From: Burkholderia latens
GTDB taxonomy: Bacteria > Pseudomonadota > Gammaproteobacteria > Burkholderiales > Burkholderiaceae
Assembly (NCBI RefSeq): GCF_902499045.1
Contig: NZ_CABVPL010000038.1
Span: forward strand, 1-64,000
Direction of reading: 5' to 3'
DNA: 64,000 nt
The stretch's first letter is position 1, and every line of letters begins with the position of its first letter. The notes under the pieces are model-generated. The model saw nothing but the letters and a program-made list of their open reading frames with translations. It was not told the DNA's origin and did not search any database. A program made the position numbers and the translations under genes. Below, piece by piece: positions 45,452-55,792 of this stretch.

Positions 45452-47887
45452 GTGAGCAATTTCCTGATTCGCAAGGTCGCCGTGCTGGGCGCCGGCGTGA
45501 TGGGCGCGCAGATCGCCGCGCACCTCGTCAACGCACGCGTGCCGGTGCTGCTGTTCGACCTGCCGGCCAAGGAAGGCCCGAAAAACGCGATCGCGCTGAA
45601 GGCGATCGAGAACCTGAAGAAACTGTCGCCCGCGCCGTTCGGCGTGAAGGACGACGCGAAATACCTCGAAGCGGCGAACTACGAAGACGACATCGCGAAG
45701 CTCGCCGAATGCGACGTCGTGATCGAGGCGATCGCCGAGCGGATGGACTGGAAGCACGATCTGTACAAGAAGGTCGCGCCGCACATCGCACCGAATGCGA
45801 TCTTCGCGACCAACACGTCGGGCCTGTCGATCACGAAGCTGTCCGAAGGTTTCTCGGACGAGCTGAAGGCGCGCTTCTGCGGCGTGCACTTCTTCAACCC
45901 GCCGCGCTACATGCACCTCGTCGAGCTGATCCCGACCGCGCATACGCGTGCCGAGATCCTCGACCAGCTCGAAACCTTCCTGACGAGCGTCGTCGGCAAG
46001 GGCGTCGTGCGTGCGAAGGACACGCCGAACTTCATCGCGAACCGCGTCGGCATCTTCTCGATCCTCGCGGTGATCACCGAGGCCGCGAAATTCGGCCTGC
46101 GCTTCGATGAAGTCGACGACCTGACGGGCAGCCGCCTCGGCCGCGCGAAGTCGGCGACGTTCCGCACCGCTGACGTGGTCGGCCTCGACACGATGGCGCA
46201 CGTGATCAAGACGATGCAGGACAACCTCGCCGACGATCCGTTCTTCCCGGTCTATCAGACGCCTGCCGTGCTCGCCGAACTGGTGAAGCAGGGCGCGCTC
46301 GGCCAGAAGACGGGCGGTGGCTTCTACAAGAAGGAAGGCAAGGCGATCAAGGTGCTCGACGCGAAGACGGGCGCCTATGTCGACTCGGGCGCGAAGGCGG
46401 ACGAAACCGTCGGCCGCATCCTGAAGCGTCCGCCGGCGGAGCGCCTGAAGCTGCTGCGCGAGACGAACCATCCGCATGCGCAGTTCCTGTGGTCGATCTT
46501 CCGCGACGTGTTCCACTACATCGGCGTGCATCTCGAATCGATCGCCGACAACGCGCGCGATGTCGACCTCGCGATCCGCTGGGGCTTCGGCTGGAACGAG
46601 GGCCCGTTCGAAGGCTGGCAGGCCGCCGGCTGGAAGCAGGTCGCCGAGTGGGTGCAGGAAGACATCGCGGCCGGCAAGGCGCTCGCGAACGTGCCGCTGC
46701 CGTCGTGGGTGCTCGAAGGCCCGGTCGCCGAGAAGGGCGGCGTGCACACGGCCGAAGGCTCGTGGGCGCCGGCGTCGAAGCGCTTCGTGCCGCGTTCGGA
46801 CCTGGCCGTGTACGGCAAGCAGGTGTTCCGCGCGCCGCTCATCGGCGAAGCCGGCGCCGATCCGAAGACGTATGGCAAGACGCTGTTCGAAACCGACGCG
46901 GTGCGCGCATGGGTCGACGATCGTGCCGGTGAAGACGACGTCGTGATCGTGTCGTTCAAGTCGAAGATGAACACGATCGGCCCGAGCGTGATCGACGGCC
47001 TCGTGCAGGCGATCGAACTCGCGGAGAAGGACTACAAGGGCGTGGTGATCTGGCAGCCGACGTCGCTGAAGCTCGGCACGCCGGGCGGCCCGTTCTCGGC
47101 CGGCGCGAACCTCGAGGAGGCGATGCCCGCGTTCATGATGGGCGGCGCGAAAGGCATCGAGCCGTTCGTGAAGAAGTTCCAGGAAGGCATGCTGCGCGTG
47201 AAGTACGCGAACGTGCCGGTGGTGGCGGCCGTGTCGGGCATCGCGCTCGGCGGCGGCTGCGAGCTGATGCTGCACAGCGCGAAGCGCGTCGTGCACGTCG
47301 AGAGCTACATCGGTCTCGTCGAAGTGGGCGTCGGCCTCGTGCCGGCGGGCGGCGGCCTGAAGGAGGCGGCGTTGCGCGCGGCGGAAGCGGCCACGGCTGC
47401 GAACGCGACCACCGACATACTGAAGTTCGTCACGAAGTCGTTCGAGAACGCGGCGATGGCGAAGGTCTCGTCGTCCGCGCACGATGCGCGCGCGATGGGC
47501 TACCTGAAGCCGTCCGACACGATCGTCTTCAACGTGTTCGAACTGCTCGACACCGCGAAGAAGGAAGCGCGCGCGCTGGCCGACACCGGCTACCGCGCAC
47601 CGCTGCGCGCGAAGGACGTGCCGGTCGCAGGCCGCTCGGCGATCGCGACGATCAAGGCGCAGCTCGTCAACATGCGTGACGGCCGCTTCATCAGCGATCA
47701 CGACTTCCTGATCGCGAGCCGCATCGCCGAAGCCGTGTGCGGCGGCGACGTCGAAGCCGGCAGCCTCGTCGACGAAGAATGGCTGCTCGCGCTCGAGCGC
47801 CGCGCGTTCGTCGAGCTGCTCGGCACGCAGAAGACGCAGGAACGGATCATGGGCATGTTGCAGACCGGCAAGCCGGTGCGTAACTGA
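45452..47887 (+). CDS. 3-hydroxyacyl-CoA dehydrogenase / enoyl-CoA hydratase (FadN-type)
   Basis: An 811-residue bifunctional enzyme with the dehydrogenase half first: NAD-binding Gly-Ala-Gly-Val-Met-Gly (13-18), His-Phe-Phe-Asn-Pro-Pro at the active site, C-terminal dehydrogenase domains to about 480, then the crotonase-type hydratase (about 510-730; Ala-Leu-Gly-Gly-Gly-Cys-Glu-Leu oxyanion loop). This order is opposite to FadB of E. coli and matches FadN of Bacillus. It hydrates enoyl-CoA and oxidises the 3-hydroxyacyl-CoA. GTG 45452 has GGAGA nine bases upstream and gives the standard N terminus. Confidence 0.92.
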   Translation: MSNFLIRKVAVLGAGVMGAQIAAHLVNARVPVLLFDLPAKEGPKNAIALKAIENLKKLSPAPFGVKDDAKYLEAANYEDDIAKLAECDVVIEAIAERMDWKHDLYKKVAPHIAPNAIFATNTSGLSITKLSEGFSDELKARFCGVHFFNPPRYMHLVELIPTAHTRAEILDQLETFLTSVVGKGVVRAKDTPNFIANRVGIFSILAVITEAAKFGLRFDEVDDLTGSRLGRAKSATFRTADVVGLDTMAHVIKTMQDNLADDPFFPVYQTPAVLAELVKQGALGQKTGGGFYKKEGKAIKVLDAKTGAYVDSGAKADETVGRILKRPPAERLKLLRETNHPHAQFLWSIFRDVFHYIGVHLESIADNARDVDLAIRWGFGWNEGPFEGWQAAGWKQVAEWVQEDIAAGKALANVPLPSWVLEGPVAEKGGVHTAEGSWAPASKRFVPRSDLAVYGKQVFRAPLIGEAGADPKTYGKTLFETDAVRAWVDDRAGEDDVVIVSFKSKMNTIGPSVIDGLVQAIELAEKDYKGVVIWQPTSLKLGTPGGPFSAGANLEEAMPAFMMGGAKGIEPFVKKFQEGMLRVKYANVPVVAAVSGIALGGGCELMLHSAKRVVHVESYIGLVEVGVGLVPAGGGLKEAALRAAEAATAANATTDILKFVTKSFENAAMAKVSSSAHDARAMGYLKPSDTIVFNVFELLDTAKKEARALADTGYRAPLRAKDVPVAGRSAIATIKAQLVNMRDGRFISDHDFLIASRIAEAVCGGDVEAGSLVDEEWLLALERRAFVELLGTQKTQERIMGMLQTGKPVRN

Positions 47888-47909
47888 GCGAGCGCATAAG
47901 GAGCTTCAA

Positions 47910-49109
<1,200 letters not shown>

Positions 49110-49122
49110 GCGGGACGCGACG

Positions 49123-49157
49123 ACGGTGCGCGGGCCGCGAGCTCGCGCACCGTTTTT
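49123..49157 (+). terminator. intrinsic terminator after the thiolase gene
   Basis: Ten-base-pair perfect stem ACGGTGCGCG / CGCGCACCGT (49123-49132 and 49144-49153) followed by five T residues, within the operon ahead of the enoyl-CoA hydratase gene. Confidence 0.8.
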
Positions 49158-49189
49158 CATTCCGGTAGGGGCAAGACAAGGAGACGGTG

Positions 49190-49957
49190 GTGTCCGACAT
49201 TCAAGTGGAACGCGCCAATGGCGTGATGACGATCACGATCGCGCGCCCGGCGAAGAAGAACGCGCTGACGGCGGCGATGTACCAGACGATGGCCGATGCG
49301 CTCGCCGACGCGCAGGAAGACAAGGCGACGCGCGTGATCCTGCTGCGCGGCGGCGACGGCAATTTCAGCGCGGGGAACGATCTCGAGGATTTCCTGAAGG
49401 CGCCGCCGAACGACGAGAACGCGCCGGTGTTCCAGTTCCTCGCGCGAATCAGCACCGCGAGCAAGCCGATCGTCGCCGCGGTGCCGGGCATCGCGGTCGG
49501 CGTCGGCGTGACGATGCTGCTGCATTGCGACCTCGTGTACGCGGCCGACACCGCGACGTTCTCGCTGCCGTTCGCGCAGCTCGGGCTGTGCCCGGAGGCC
49601 GCGTCGAGCGTGCTGCTGCCGCGTCTGGCCGGCCATCAGATCGCTGCCGAAAAGCTGCTGCTCGGCGAAGCGTTCGACGCGCTGGAAGCCCACCGGATCG
49701 GCATCGTCAATCGCGTGCTGCCGGCAGCCGAGCTCGACGCGTTCGCGGCGAAGCAGGCCGCGAAGCTCGCGGCGCTGCCGGCGTCGTCGCTGCGTGTGAC
49801 GAAGGCGCTGCTGAAGGAGACGGGCGGCGTGGCGGTTGCCGAGCGGATGGCCGACGAAGCCGCGCACTTCTCCGCGATGTTGCGCGCACCCGAGGCGCGC
49901 GAGGCGATGACCGCGTTCTTCGAGAAGCGCAAGCCGGATTTCCGTCAGTTCGACTGA
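49190..49957 (+). CDS. enoyl-CoA hydratase/isomerase family protein
   Basis: A 255-residue crotonase-fold protein; oxyanion-hole segments are Phe-Ser-Ala-Gly-Asn-Asp-Leu and Gly-Ile-Ala-Val-Gly-Val-Gly. One catalytic glutamate is at Pro-Glu-Ala-Ala; the other usual hydratase glutamate is not obvious, so it may be an isomerase-type member. GTG 49190 is favoured over GTG 49187 because it gives the better distance from AAGGAG (49178-49183). Fourth gene of the beta-oxidation set, but separated from the thiolase by a terminator. Confidence 0.87.
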   Translation: MSDIQVERANGVMTITIARPAKKNALTAAMYQTMADALADAQEDKATRVILLRGGDGNFSAGNDLEDFLKAPPNDENAPVFQFLARISTASKPIVAAVPGIAVGVGVTMLLHCDLVYAADTATFSLPFAQLGLCPEAASSVLLPRLAGHQIAAEKLLLGEAFDALEAHRIGIVNRVLPAAELDAFAAKQAAKLAALPASSLRVTKALLKETGGVAVAERMADEAAHFSAMLRAPEAREAMTAFFEKRKPDFRQFD

Positions 49958-49965
49958 CGCAGCGC

Positions 49966-50002
49966 GGCGCGCCGGCGGTCAAAGCTTACACGCCGGCGCG
50001 CC
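49966..50002. terminator. hairpin between convergent hydratase and fdhD genes
   Basis: A perfect 12-base-pair GC stem (49966-49977 and 49991-50002) with a 13-base loop. It has no T run but sits exactly between two convergent stop codons. Confidence 0.55.
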
Positions 50003-50015
50003 GGCACGGACGGTA

Positions 50016-50840
50016 TCAGGCCGTGCCGTAATCCACGTGGCCGGTCTCGCGGCAGAAGCTGACGAGCCGCAGGCCGGCCGTCTTCGCGATCGCGATCGCG
50101 AGCGACGACGGCGCGGAAATGGTCGCGACCATCGGAATGCCGACCCGCGCCGACTTGCGCACGAGCTCGTAGCTCGCGCGGCTCGACAGGAACACGAAGC
50201 CGTCGGTCGCGTCCGCGCGCGACAGCACGAGCGAGCCGATCAGCTTGTCGAGTGCGTTGTGGCGGCCGACGTCCTCGAACGCCATCCGGATCGCGCCTGT
50301 TGCATCGCACCACGCGGCCGCGTGCAGGCCGCCGGTGAGTTGCGTGAGCGCCTGGTGCGCCGGCAGCGCATGAGCGGCGCGCGCGAGCGCGTCGGGCGCG
50401 AGGCGCGCGAGGAAGCCGGTGTCGGGCACGCGCTCGGGCGCGAGATCGAGCAGATCGATGCTTTCGATCCCGCACACGCCGCAGCCGGTGCGCCCCGCGA
50501 GCGCGCGGCGCCGGTCCTTCAGCGCGGCGAACGCCTGCTGGACGACTTCGAGATGCACCTCCGCGTGCGGCAGCGGCGCGTCGGCGTGCAGGACCACGTC
50601 GATGTCCTTGATGTCGCTGCCGCGCTCGACGATCCCTTCCGAGATCGCGAAGCCGACCGCGAATGCTTCGAGATCGCGCGGCGTGCACATCATCACCGCA
50701 TGCGAGATGCCGTTGAAGACCAGCGCGACCGGCCACTCCTGGCCGACGTAATCGTGCGCGGTTTCGACGGCGCCGCCGCGCGTGCGCCGCACGGACAGCT
50801 CGATCGCGCCGCGCGGCTCTTCTGTTTCGGTCGGATTCAC
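50016..50840 (-). CDS. fdhD: formate dehydrogenase accessory sulfurtransferase FdhD
   Basis: A 274-residue FdhD. The active loop Cys-Gly-Val-Cys-Gly contains Cys120 and Cys123, which relay sulfur from IscS to the molybdenum cofactor of formate dehydrogenase. C-terminal Glu-Asp-Val-Gly-Arg-His-Asn-Ala and Ser-Arg-Ala-Ser-Tyr-Glu are family signatures. GTG 50840 is used; the GTG two codons upstream lies inside the GGGAG ribosome site. No formate dehydrogenase gene is in the window. Confidence 0.93.
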   Translation of the reverse strand: MNPTETEEPRGAIELSVRRTRGGAVETAHDYVGQEWPVALVFNGISHAVMMCTPRDLEAFAVGFAISEGIVERGSDIKDIDVVLHADAPLPHAEVHLEVVQQAFAALKDRRRALAGRTGCGVCGIESIDLLDLAPERVPDTGFLARLAPDALARAAHALPAHQALTQLTGGLHAAAWCDATGAIRMAFEDVGRHNALDKLIGSLVLSRADATDGFVFLSSRASYELVRKSARVGIPMVATISAPSSLAIAIAKTAGLRLVSFCRETGHVDYGTA

Positions 50841-50960
50841 GAGCACTCCCGTTGATTCGACGCAGCAGCGGCGGCGATCGCGTGCGCCGCTTGCGCGCAG
50901 AGGTTCTAAAATAACCCAGGCAGGCCGGCCGCGCCGGCATCCGCCACTCGGGTAACGACC

Positions 50961-51443
50961 ATGGGACTCAGCGACGCTCCGCTGCTATTCAATTTCGAAC
51001 ACGATTCGTCGGAAAACCTGACGTACATCCCGATGATCGTGCGCTTCAATCTCGACCGCTTCGGCCTGCGGATTTCCCTCGAGCAGTGGCAGTTGCTGCC
51101 GCTCGAGGATCGCAAGCTGCTCGCGCGCTTTCCGGCCGACGACGACACCGCGATCGAGCCCAATTTCGATCATGCGCTGTTCGAAATGCTGCGCACGCAT
51201 GCCGACGTCGAACCGGCGTGGTTCCAGCCGGACGAGCAGCCGAGCTGGCGGGCGACCGACACGGTGCCGGACGCGCTCGTGCAGCAGAGCGCGCTGGCCG
51301 GGCTGCCGGCGCCGACGCTCGCGCAGTGGCAGCGCCTCGCGCCGTTCCAGCGCTACGTGCTGACGAAGCTGTCGCGCAAGCCGGCGCTCAATCACGACTT
51401 CGTGCCGGCGATGCGCGAGTTCGGGCTGACGGCCACGCACTGA
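50961..51443 (+). CDS. nitrate reductase associated protein
   Basis: A 160-residue cytoplasmic protein resembling the nitrate-reductase-associated family: Phe-Glu-x-Asp near the start, Ile-Pro-Met-Ile-Val-Arg-x-Lys/Asn-Leu-Asp, and Leu-Thr-Lys-Leu-Ser-Arg in the C-terminal half. It lies divergent from fdhD, another molybdoenzyme accessory gene, which supports a role in assembly or regulation of a molybdenum oxidoreductase. Function is not established. Confidence 0.75.
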   Translation: MGLSDAPLLFNFEHDSSENLTYIPMIVRFNLDRFGLRISLEQWQLLPLEDRKLLARFPADDDTAIEPNFDHALFEMLRTHADVEPAWFQPDEQPSWRATDTVPDALVQQSALAGLPAPTLAQWQRLAPFQRYVLTKLSRKPALNHDFVPAMREFGLTATH

Positions 51444-51471
51444 CGAGCCCTGGGAGCGCCGCCGCGCGCGG

Positions 51472-51867
51472 TTACAGCGGCGGCAGCTGGCGCGGCTTGC
51501 GGTCGGGGCCGGTCGCGACGTAGGTGAGCGTCGCTTCGGTCACTTTCACGACTTCGCCCATCAGGCGCATGCGCTGCGCGTATACCTCGACGTCGACCGT
51601 GATCGACGTGTTGCCGGTGCGCGTGATGGTCGCGTAGAAGCTGAGCAGGTCGCCGACGAATACCGGCTGCTTGAATACGAACGAATTGACCGCGACCGTC
51701 GCGACGCGGCCGTTCGCGCGCTGGCTCGCGGGGATCGAGCCGGCGATGTCGACCTGCGACATGATCCAGCCGCCGAACACGTCGCCGTGGACGTTCGCGT
51801 CGTGCGGTTGCGGGACGACGCGCAGCGCGGGCTGCTTCTGCGGGAGTTCGAGGGTCGAATCGGTCAT
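51472..51867 (-). CDS. acyl-CoA thioesterase, YciA family
   Basis: A 131-residue hot-dog fold protein. Asn-x-His-Gly-Asp-Val-Phe-Gly-Gly-Trp near residue 25 carries the catalytic Asp of the YciA/BFIT group. It hydrolyses acyl-CoA esters and forms hexamers in relatives. ATG 51867 gives the family N terminus; the frame is open 32 codons further but that stretch is the regulatory region before the ABC exporter. It converges on the nitrate-reductase-associated gene. Confidence 0.9.
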   Translation of the reverse strand: MTDSTLELPQKQPALRVVPQPHDANVHGDVFGGWIMSQVDIAGSIPASQRANGRVATVAVNSFVFKQPVFVGDLLSFYATITRTGNTSITVDVEVYAQRMRLMGEVVKVTEATLTYVATGPDRKPRQLPPL

Positions 51868-52040
51868 GGCGGGGCTTTCATCCTGTAATAAATGCGCCTC
51901 CGCGCGCAGCCCGGCCGGCGAGGCCGCCGGCAGCGGCGCGTAGCGGCTTCTGCGACAATACAACGTTCGCGAATTGTACGAGAAAGCACGCGAGTCGAGC
52001 GCCGCAGCACGCGCTTCGCACCGCCGCCGATCCTTCCCCC

Positions 52041-53912
52041 ATGCGCCGATATTCCGCTTCCGGCGAGCCCGCGCCGGCTCCGACCGGGCCTCGCAACGAC
52101 TGGCAGACCATCCGGTCGCTGCTGCCGTACCTCGCCACCTACAAATGGCGCGTCGCGCTCGCGCTCGGCTGCCTGATCGGTGCGAAGGTCGCGAACCTCG
52201 GCGTGCCGGTCGTGATGAAGCGCATCGTCGATCACCTGTCCGCCGTGCAGCAGCTCACCGCGCTCGGCCGCGCCGAGCAGTCGGCCGGGATCGTGCTCGC
52301 GGGCGGCGTCGGGCTGCTGGTCGTCGCGTATGCGCTCGTGCGGCTGTCGACGTCGCTGTTCACCGAGTTGCGCGAGATCCTGTTCTCGAAGGTCACCGAG
52401 AGCGCGGTGCGCCAGCTCGCGCTGCAGGTGTTCCGGCATCTGCACGGGCTGTCGCTGCGGTTCCATCTCGAGCGGCAGACGGGCGGCATGTCGCGCGACA
52501 TCGAGCGCGGCACCCGCGGCATCCAGCAACTGATCTCCTATTCGCTGTACAGCATCCTGCCGACGCTCGTCGAAGTCGGGCTCGTGCTGGGCTTCTTCGT
52601 CGTCAAGTACGACGCGTACTACGCGTACGTGACGTTCGCGGCGCTCGTCACGTACATCGTGTTCACCGTGAAGGTCACCAACTGGCGCACGCACTTTCGC
52701 CGCACGATGAACGAGCTGGATTCGCGCGCGAATTCGCGGGCGATCGATTCACTGATCAATTACGAGACGGTGAAGTACTTCGGCAACGAGGAGTGGGAAG
52801 CGCAGCGCTACGACGAGAATCTGAAGCGCTACCGCAAGGCCGCGATCCGGTCGCAGAACTCTCTGTCGGTGCTGAATTTCGGCCAGCAGGCGATCATCGG
52901 CACCGGGCTCGTGTTCATTCTGTGGCGCGCGACGCAGGGCGTGCTGGCCGGCAAGCTCACGCTCGGCGATCTCGTGCTCATCAACACGTTCATGCTGCAG
53001 CTTTACATTCCGCTGAATTTCCTCGGCGTCGTGTATCGCGAGCTGAAGCAGAGCCTGACCGACATGGACCGGATGTTCGGGCTGCTGTCGGCCGCGAAGG
53101 AAGTCGCTGACCTCCCCGGCGCGCGGCCGCTCGCGGTGACGGGCGCGCAAGTGCGCTTCGAGCACGTGAACTTCTCGTACGACGCGTCGCGGCCGATCCT
53201 GCACGACGTGACGTTTACGATCGAGGCCGGCACGACGACCGCGGTGGTGGGTCACAGCGGTTCGGGCAAGTCGACGCTGTCGCGGCTGCTGTTCCGCTTC
53301 TACGACCTCGACCGGCAGACGGGCGGCGCGATCCGGATCGACGGCCAGGACATTCGCGACGTCACGCAGGACTCGCTGCGCGCGTCGATCGGGATCGTGC
53401 CGCAGGACACCGTGCTGTTCAACGATTCGATCTACTACAACATCGCGTACGGCCGGCCGAGCGCGAGCCGCGACGAAGTGATCGCGGCCGCGCGCGCGGC
53501 CCACATCCACGATTTCATCGAGAGCCTGCCGAAAGGCTATGACACGCCCGTCGGCGAGCGCGGGCTGAAGCTGTCGGGCGGCGAGAAGCAGCGCGTCGCG
53601 ATCGCACGCACGCTGTTGAAGGATCCGCCGATATTGCTGTTCGACGAGGCGACGTCGGCGCTTGATTCGCGTTCCGAGCGCGCGATCCAGCACGAGCTGG
53701 ACCAGATCGCGCGGCATCGCACGACGCTCGTGATCGCGCACCGGCTGTCGACGGTCGTGCACGCGCAGCAGATTCTCGTGATGGATCACGGGCGGATCGT
53801 AGAGCGCGGCACGCACGACGAACTCGTGCGTGCGGACGGGCTGTATGCGCAGATGTGGGCGCTGCAGCAGCAGCGTGCGGCCGCGGGCGGGGAAGCCGCC
53901 GAGGCCGCGTAA
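52041..53912 (+). CDS. ABC transporter, Atm1/ABCB7-type exporter
   Basis: A 623-residue half transporter: six membrane helices (about 35-325), then an ATPase domain with Walker A Gly-His-Ser-Gly-Ser-Gly-Lys-Ser-Thr (near 404), signature Leu-Ser-Gly-Gly-Glu-Lys-Gln-Arg, Walker B Ile-Leu-Leu-Phe-Asp-Glu and the H-loop His. Sequences such as Ser-Leu-Arg-Phe-His-Leu-Glu-Arg-Gln-Thr-Gly-Gly in the intracellular loop match the Atm1 group, which exports glutathione-linked thiols and metals in bacteria. It would work as a homodimer. The substrate is inferred. Confidence 0.9.
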   Translation: MRRYSASGEPAPAPTGPRNDWQTIRSLLPYLATYKWRVALALGCLIGAKVANLGVPVVMKRIVDHLSAVQQLTALGRAEQSAGIVLAGGVGLLVVAYALVRLSTSLFTELREILFSKVTESAVRQLALQVFRHLHGLSLRFHLERQTGGMSRDIERGTRGIQQLISYSLYSILPTLVEVGLVLGFFVVKYDAYYAYVTFAALVTYIVFTVKVTNWRTHFRRTMNELDSRANSRAIDSLINYETVKYFGNEEWEAQRYDENLKRYRKAAIRSQNSLSVLNFGQQAIIGTGLVFILWRATQGVLAGKLTLGDLVLINTFMLQLYIPLNFLGVVYRELKQSLTDMDRMFGLLSAAKEVADLPGARPLAVTGAQVRFEHVNFSYDASRPILHDVTFTIEAGTTTAVVGHSGSGKSTLSRLLFRFYDLDRQTGGAIRIDGQDIRDVTQDSLRASIGIVPQDTVLFNDSIYYNIAYGRPSASRDEVIAAARAAHIHDFIESLPKGYDTPVGERGLKLSGGEKQRVAIARTLLKDPPILLFDEATSALDSRSERAIQHELDQIARHRTTLVIAHRLSTVVHAQQILVMDHGRIVERGTHDELVRADGLYAQMWALQQQRAAAGGEAAEAA

Positions 53913-53952
53913 CGGCCGGCGGCGTGCTGCATGCCGAGGGCGCGCAGCGCGA

Positions 53953-53977
53953 CGGCGGCACGATCCGTGTGCCGCCG
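53953..53977. terminator. hairpin between ABC exporter and murU
   Basis: Nine-base-pair perfect stem CGGCGGCAC / GTGCCGCCG (53953-53961 and 53969-53977) with a seven-base loop, between convergent genes. No T run. Confidence 0.5.
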
Positions 53978-53991
53978 CCGGTCGCCTCTGG

Positions 53992-54711
53992 TCAGCCCGC
54001 GGCGCGCAGCCGCGCGTCGAGCTCGCCGAGCTGCGCGGGCGTGCCGACGTTCTCCCAGATGCCTTCATACAATTCGCCGGTCGCGCGGCCGGCTTCGATC
54101 GCCGCCTTGAAGTACGGCGACAGCGCGCGGTGCGTGCCGGGCTCGATGTCGCGGAACATCCGCGTGTCGTATACGCCGATGCTGCCGAACGTGACGCGCG
54201 GCGCGCCGGCGAGCGCGAGCCGGCCGTCGTCGCGCAGCACGAAATCGCCGGCCGGATGGAACGGCGGGTTCGGCACCATCACCAGATGCATCGCGGGTGC
54301 GTCGAGCGCGGCCATCTGCGCGGCGCGCGCGGCGAGCGTCCGGTAGTCGAATCCGCAGTACACGTCGCCGGCCACCGCGGCGAACACCGTCGGCTGCCCG
54401 TCGCGCTCGATTAGCGGCAGCGCCTTCGCGATGCCGCCCGCGGTTTCCAGCGCTTCGCCTTCGGCCGAATACGCGAGCCGCACGCCCCAGCGCGCGCCGT
54501 CGCCGAGCGTCGCCTCGAGCTGCTCGCCGAGCCACGCGTGGTTGATCACGATCGTCCCGATGCCCGCGCGCGCGAGCGCCTCGATCTGCCAGACGATCAA
54601 TGGCTTGCCGCCGGCTTCGAGCAGCGGCTTCGGGCGGGTGTCGGTCAGCGGGCGCATCCGTTCGCCGCGGCCGGCGGCGAAGATCATCGCCGTGGTCAGG
54701 GTAGTGCTCAT
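53992..54711 (-). CDS. murU: N-acetylmuramate alpha-1-phosphate uridylyltransferase
   Basis: A 239-residue nucleotidyltransferase: Phe-Ala-Ala-Gly-Arg-Gly-Glu-Arg-Met-Arg at the N terminus, then Pro-Lys-Pro-Leu-Leu, and metal ligands in Gly-Asp-Val and Asn-Val-Gly-Thr. It forms UDP-MurNAc from MurNAc-1-phosphate and UTP in the recycling route that bypasses de novo synthesis, known from Pseudomonas. It follows amgK by 31 bases. Start 54711 matches the family N terminus. Confidence 0.93.
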   Translation of the reverse strand: MSTTLTTAMIFAAGRGERMRPLTDTRPKPLLEAGGKPLIVWQIEALARAGIGTIVINHAWLGEQLEATLGDGARWGVRLAYSAEGEALETAGGIAKALPLIERDGQPTVFAAVAGDVYCGFDYRTLAARAAQMAALDAPAMHLVMVPNPPFHPAGDFVLRDDGRLALAGAPRVTFGSIGVYDTRMFRDIEPGTHRALSPYFKAAIEAGRATGELYEGIWENVGTPAQLGELDARLRAAG

Positions 54712-54742
54712 GTTCGGCTGAAGGTGAAGACGGTGAAGGCGG

Positions 54743-55792
54743 TCAGAACGTATAGCCGACGTCGGGCGCGCCCTTGCCGTCGAGCTCGTCGAGCAGCTTC
54801 GCGAACGGCACGAGCGGGCGGTAGCGCAGCGCGACCTTGCGCGCATAGGCGAGGAAGCGCGGCAGGTCGGCGAGGTAGTGGGGCTTGCCGTCTCGGTAGT
54901 TGATGCGCGCGAACAGGCCGAGGATCTTGATGTGGCGCTGCAGCCCCATCCATTCGAGCTGGCGGTAGAACTCGCCGAAATCCGGTTCGACCGGCAGGCC
55001 GGCCTTCTTCGCCTTTTCCCAGTAGTACGCGAAGCAGTCGAGCTCGAACTCCTCGTCCCAGCTGATGAACGCGTCGCGCAGCAGCGACACGACGTCGTAC
55101 GTCAGCGGCCCGTACACGGCGTCCTGGAAGTCGAGCACGCCGGGGTTCGGCTCGCACACCATCAGGTTGCGCGGCATGAAATCGCGCAGCATGAAGCCCT
55201 GCGGCTGAGCGTGCGCGCTCGCGACCAGCAGCGCGAACGTGCGGTCGAGCGTGCCGCGCATCGCATCGGTGACGGGCTTGCCGAGGTGCCGGCCGATGAA
55301 CCATTCGGGCAGCAGCTCCATTTCGCGGCGCAGGAACGCCTCGTCGAACGGCGGCAGCACGTCGGGCTTCGACGCGAGCTGGAAGCGGATCAGCGCGTCG
55401 AGCGCGTCGCGCATCAGCGGGCGGGCGGCGACCGGATCGGCCGGATCGAGCACCGAGATGTACGACGTGCGGCCGAGGTCGGTCACGAGCATGAAGCCCG
55501 CGTCGAAATCGTGGGCCAGCACGTCCGGCACGTGGTCGCCGGCCGCGGCGAGCAGCTGCGCGACCTGCACGAACTCGCGGCACTTCTCGGGCGGCGGCGC
55601 ATCGACCGCGATCAGCGAGCCGCCGGGGCTCGTGGCCGACGCGACGCGGAAATAGCGGCGGAAACTGGCGTCCGACGATGCGGGCGCGAGGGTCGACAGG
55701 TCGAGGGCGTGGCGCTCGGCGAGCGGGCGCAGCCACGCGGTGAGCGCTTCGAGGCGGGCGTCGGGCTGGGATGCGGCGGATGGGGGCGTCAT
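54743..55792 (-). CDS. amgK: N-acetylmuramate/N-acetylglucosamine kinase
   Basis: A 349-residue aminoglycoside phosphotransferase-like kinase. The catalytic loop reads Leu-Arg-Asp-Phe-Met-Pro-Arg-Asn-Leu-Met, followed by Leu-Asp-Phe-Gln-Asp-Ala for magnesium. AmgK phosphorylates the anomeric carbon of MurNAc and GlcNAc, feeding MurU. The amgK-murU pair upstream of a divergent lptD gene is a conserved proteobacterial arrangement. ATG 55792 gives the standard N terminus but no strong ribosome site is seen. Confidence 0.94.
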   Translation of the reverse strand: MTPPSAASQPDARLEALTAWLRPLAERHALDLSTLAPASSDASFRRYFRVASATSPGGSLIAVDAPPPEKCREFVQVAQLLAAAGDHVPDVLAHDFDAGFMLVTDLGRTSYISVLDPADPVAARPLMRDALDALIRFQLASKPDVLPPFDEAFLRREMELLPEWFIGRHLGKPVTDAMRGTLDRTFALLVASAHAQPQGFMLRDFMPRNLMVCEPNPGVLDFQDAVYGPLTYDVVSLLRDAFISWDEEFELDCFAYYWEKAKKAGLPVEPDFGEFYRQLEWMGLQRHIKILGLFARINYRDGKPHYLADLPRFLAYARKVALRYRPLVPFAKLLDELDGKGAPDVGYTF

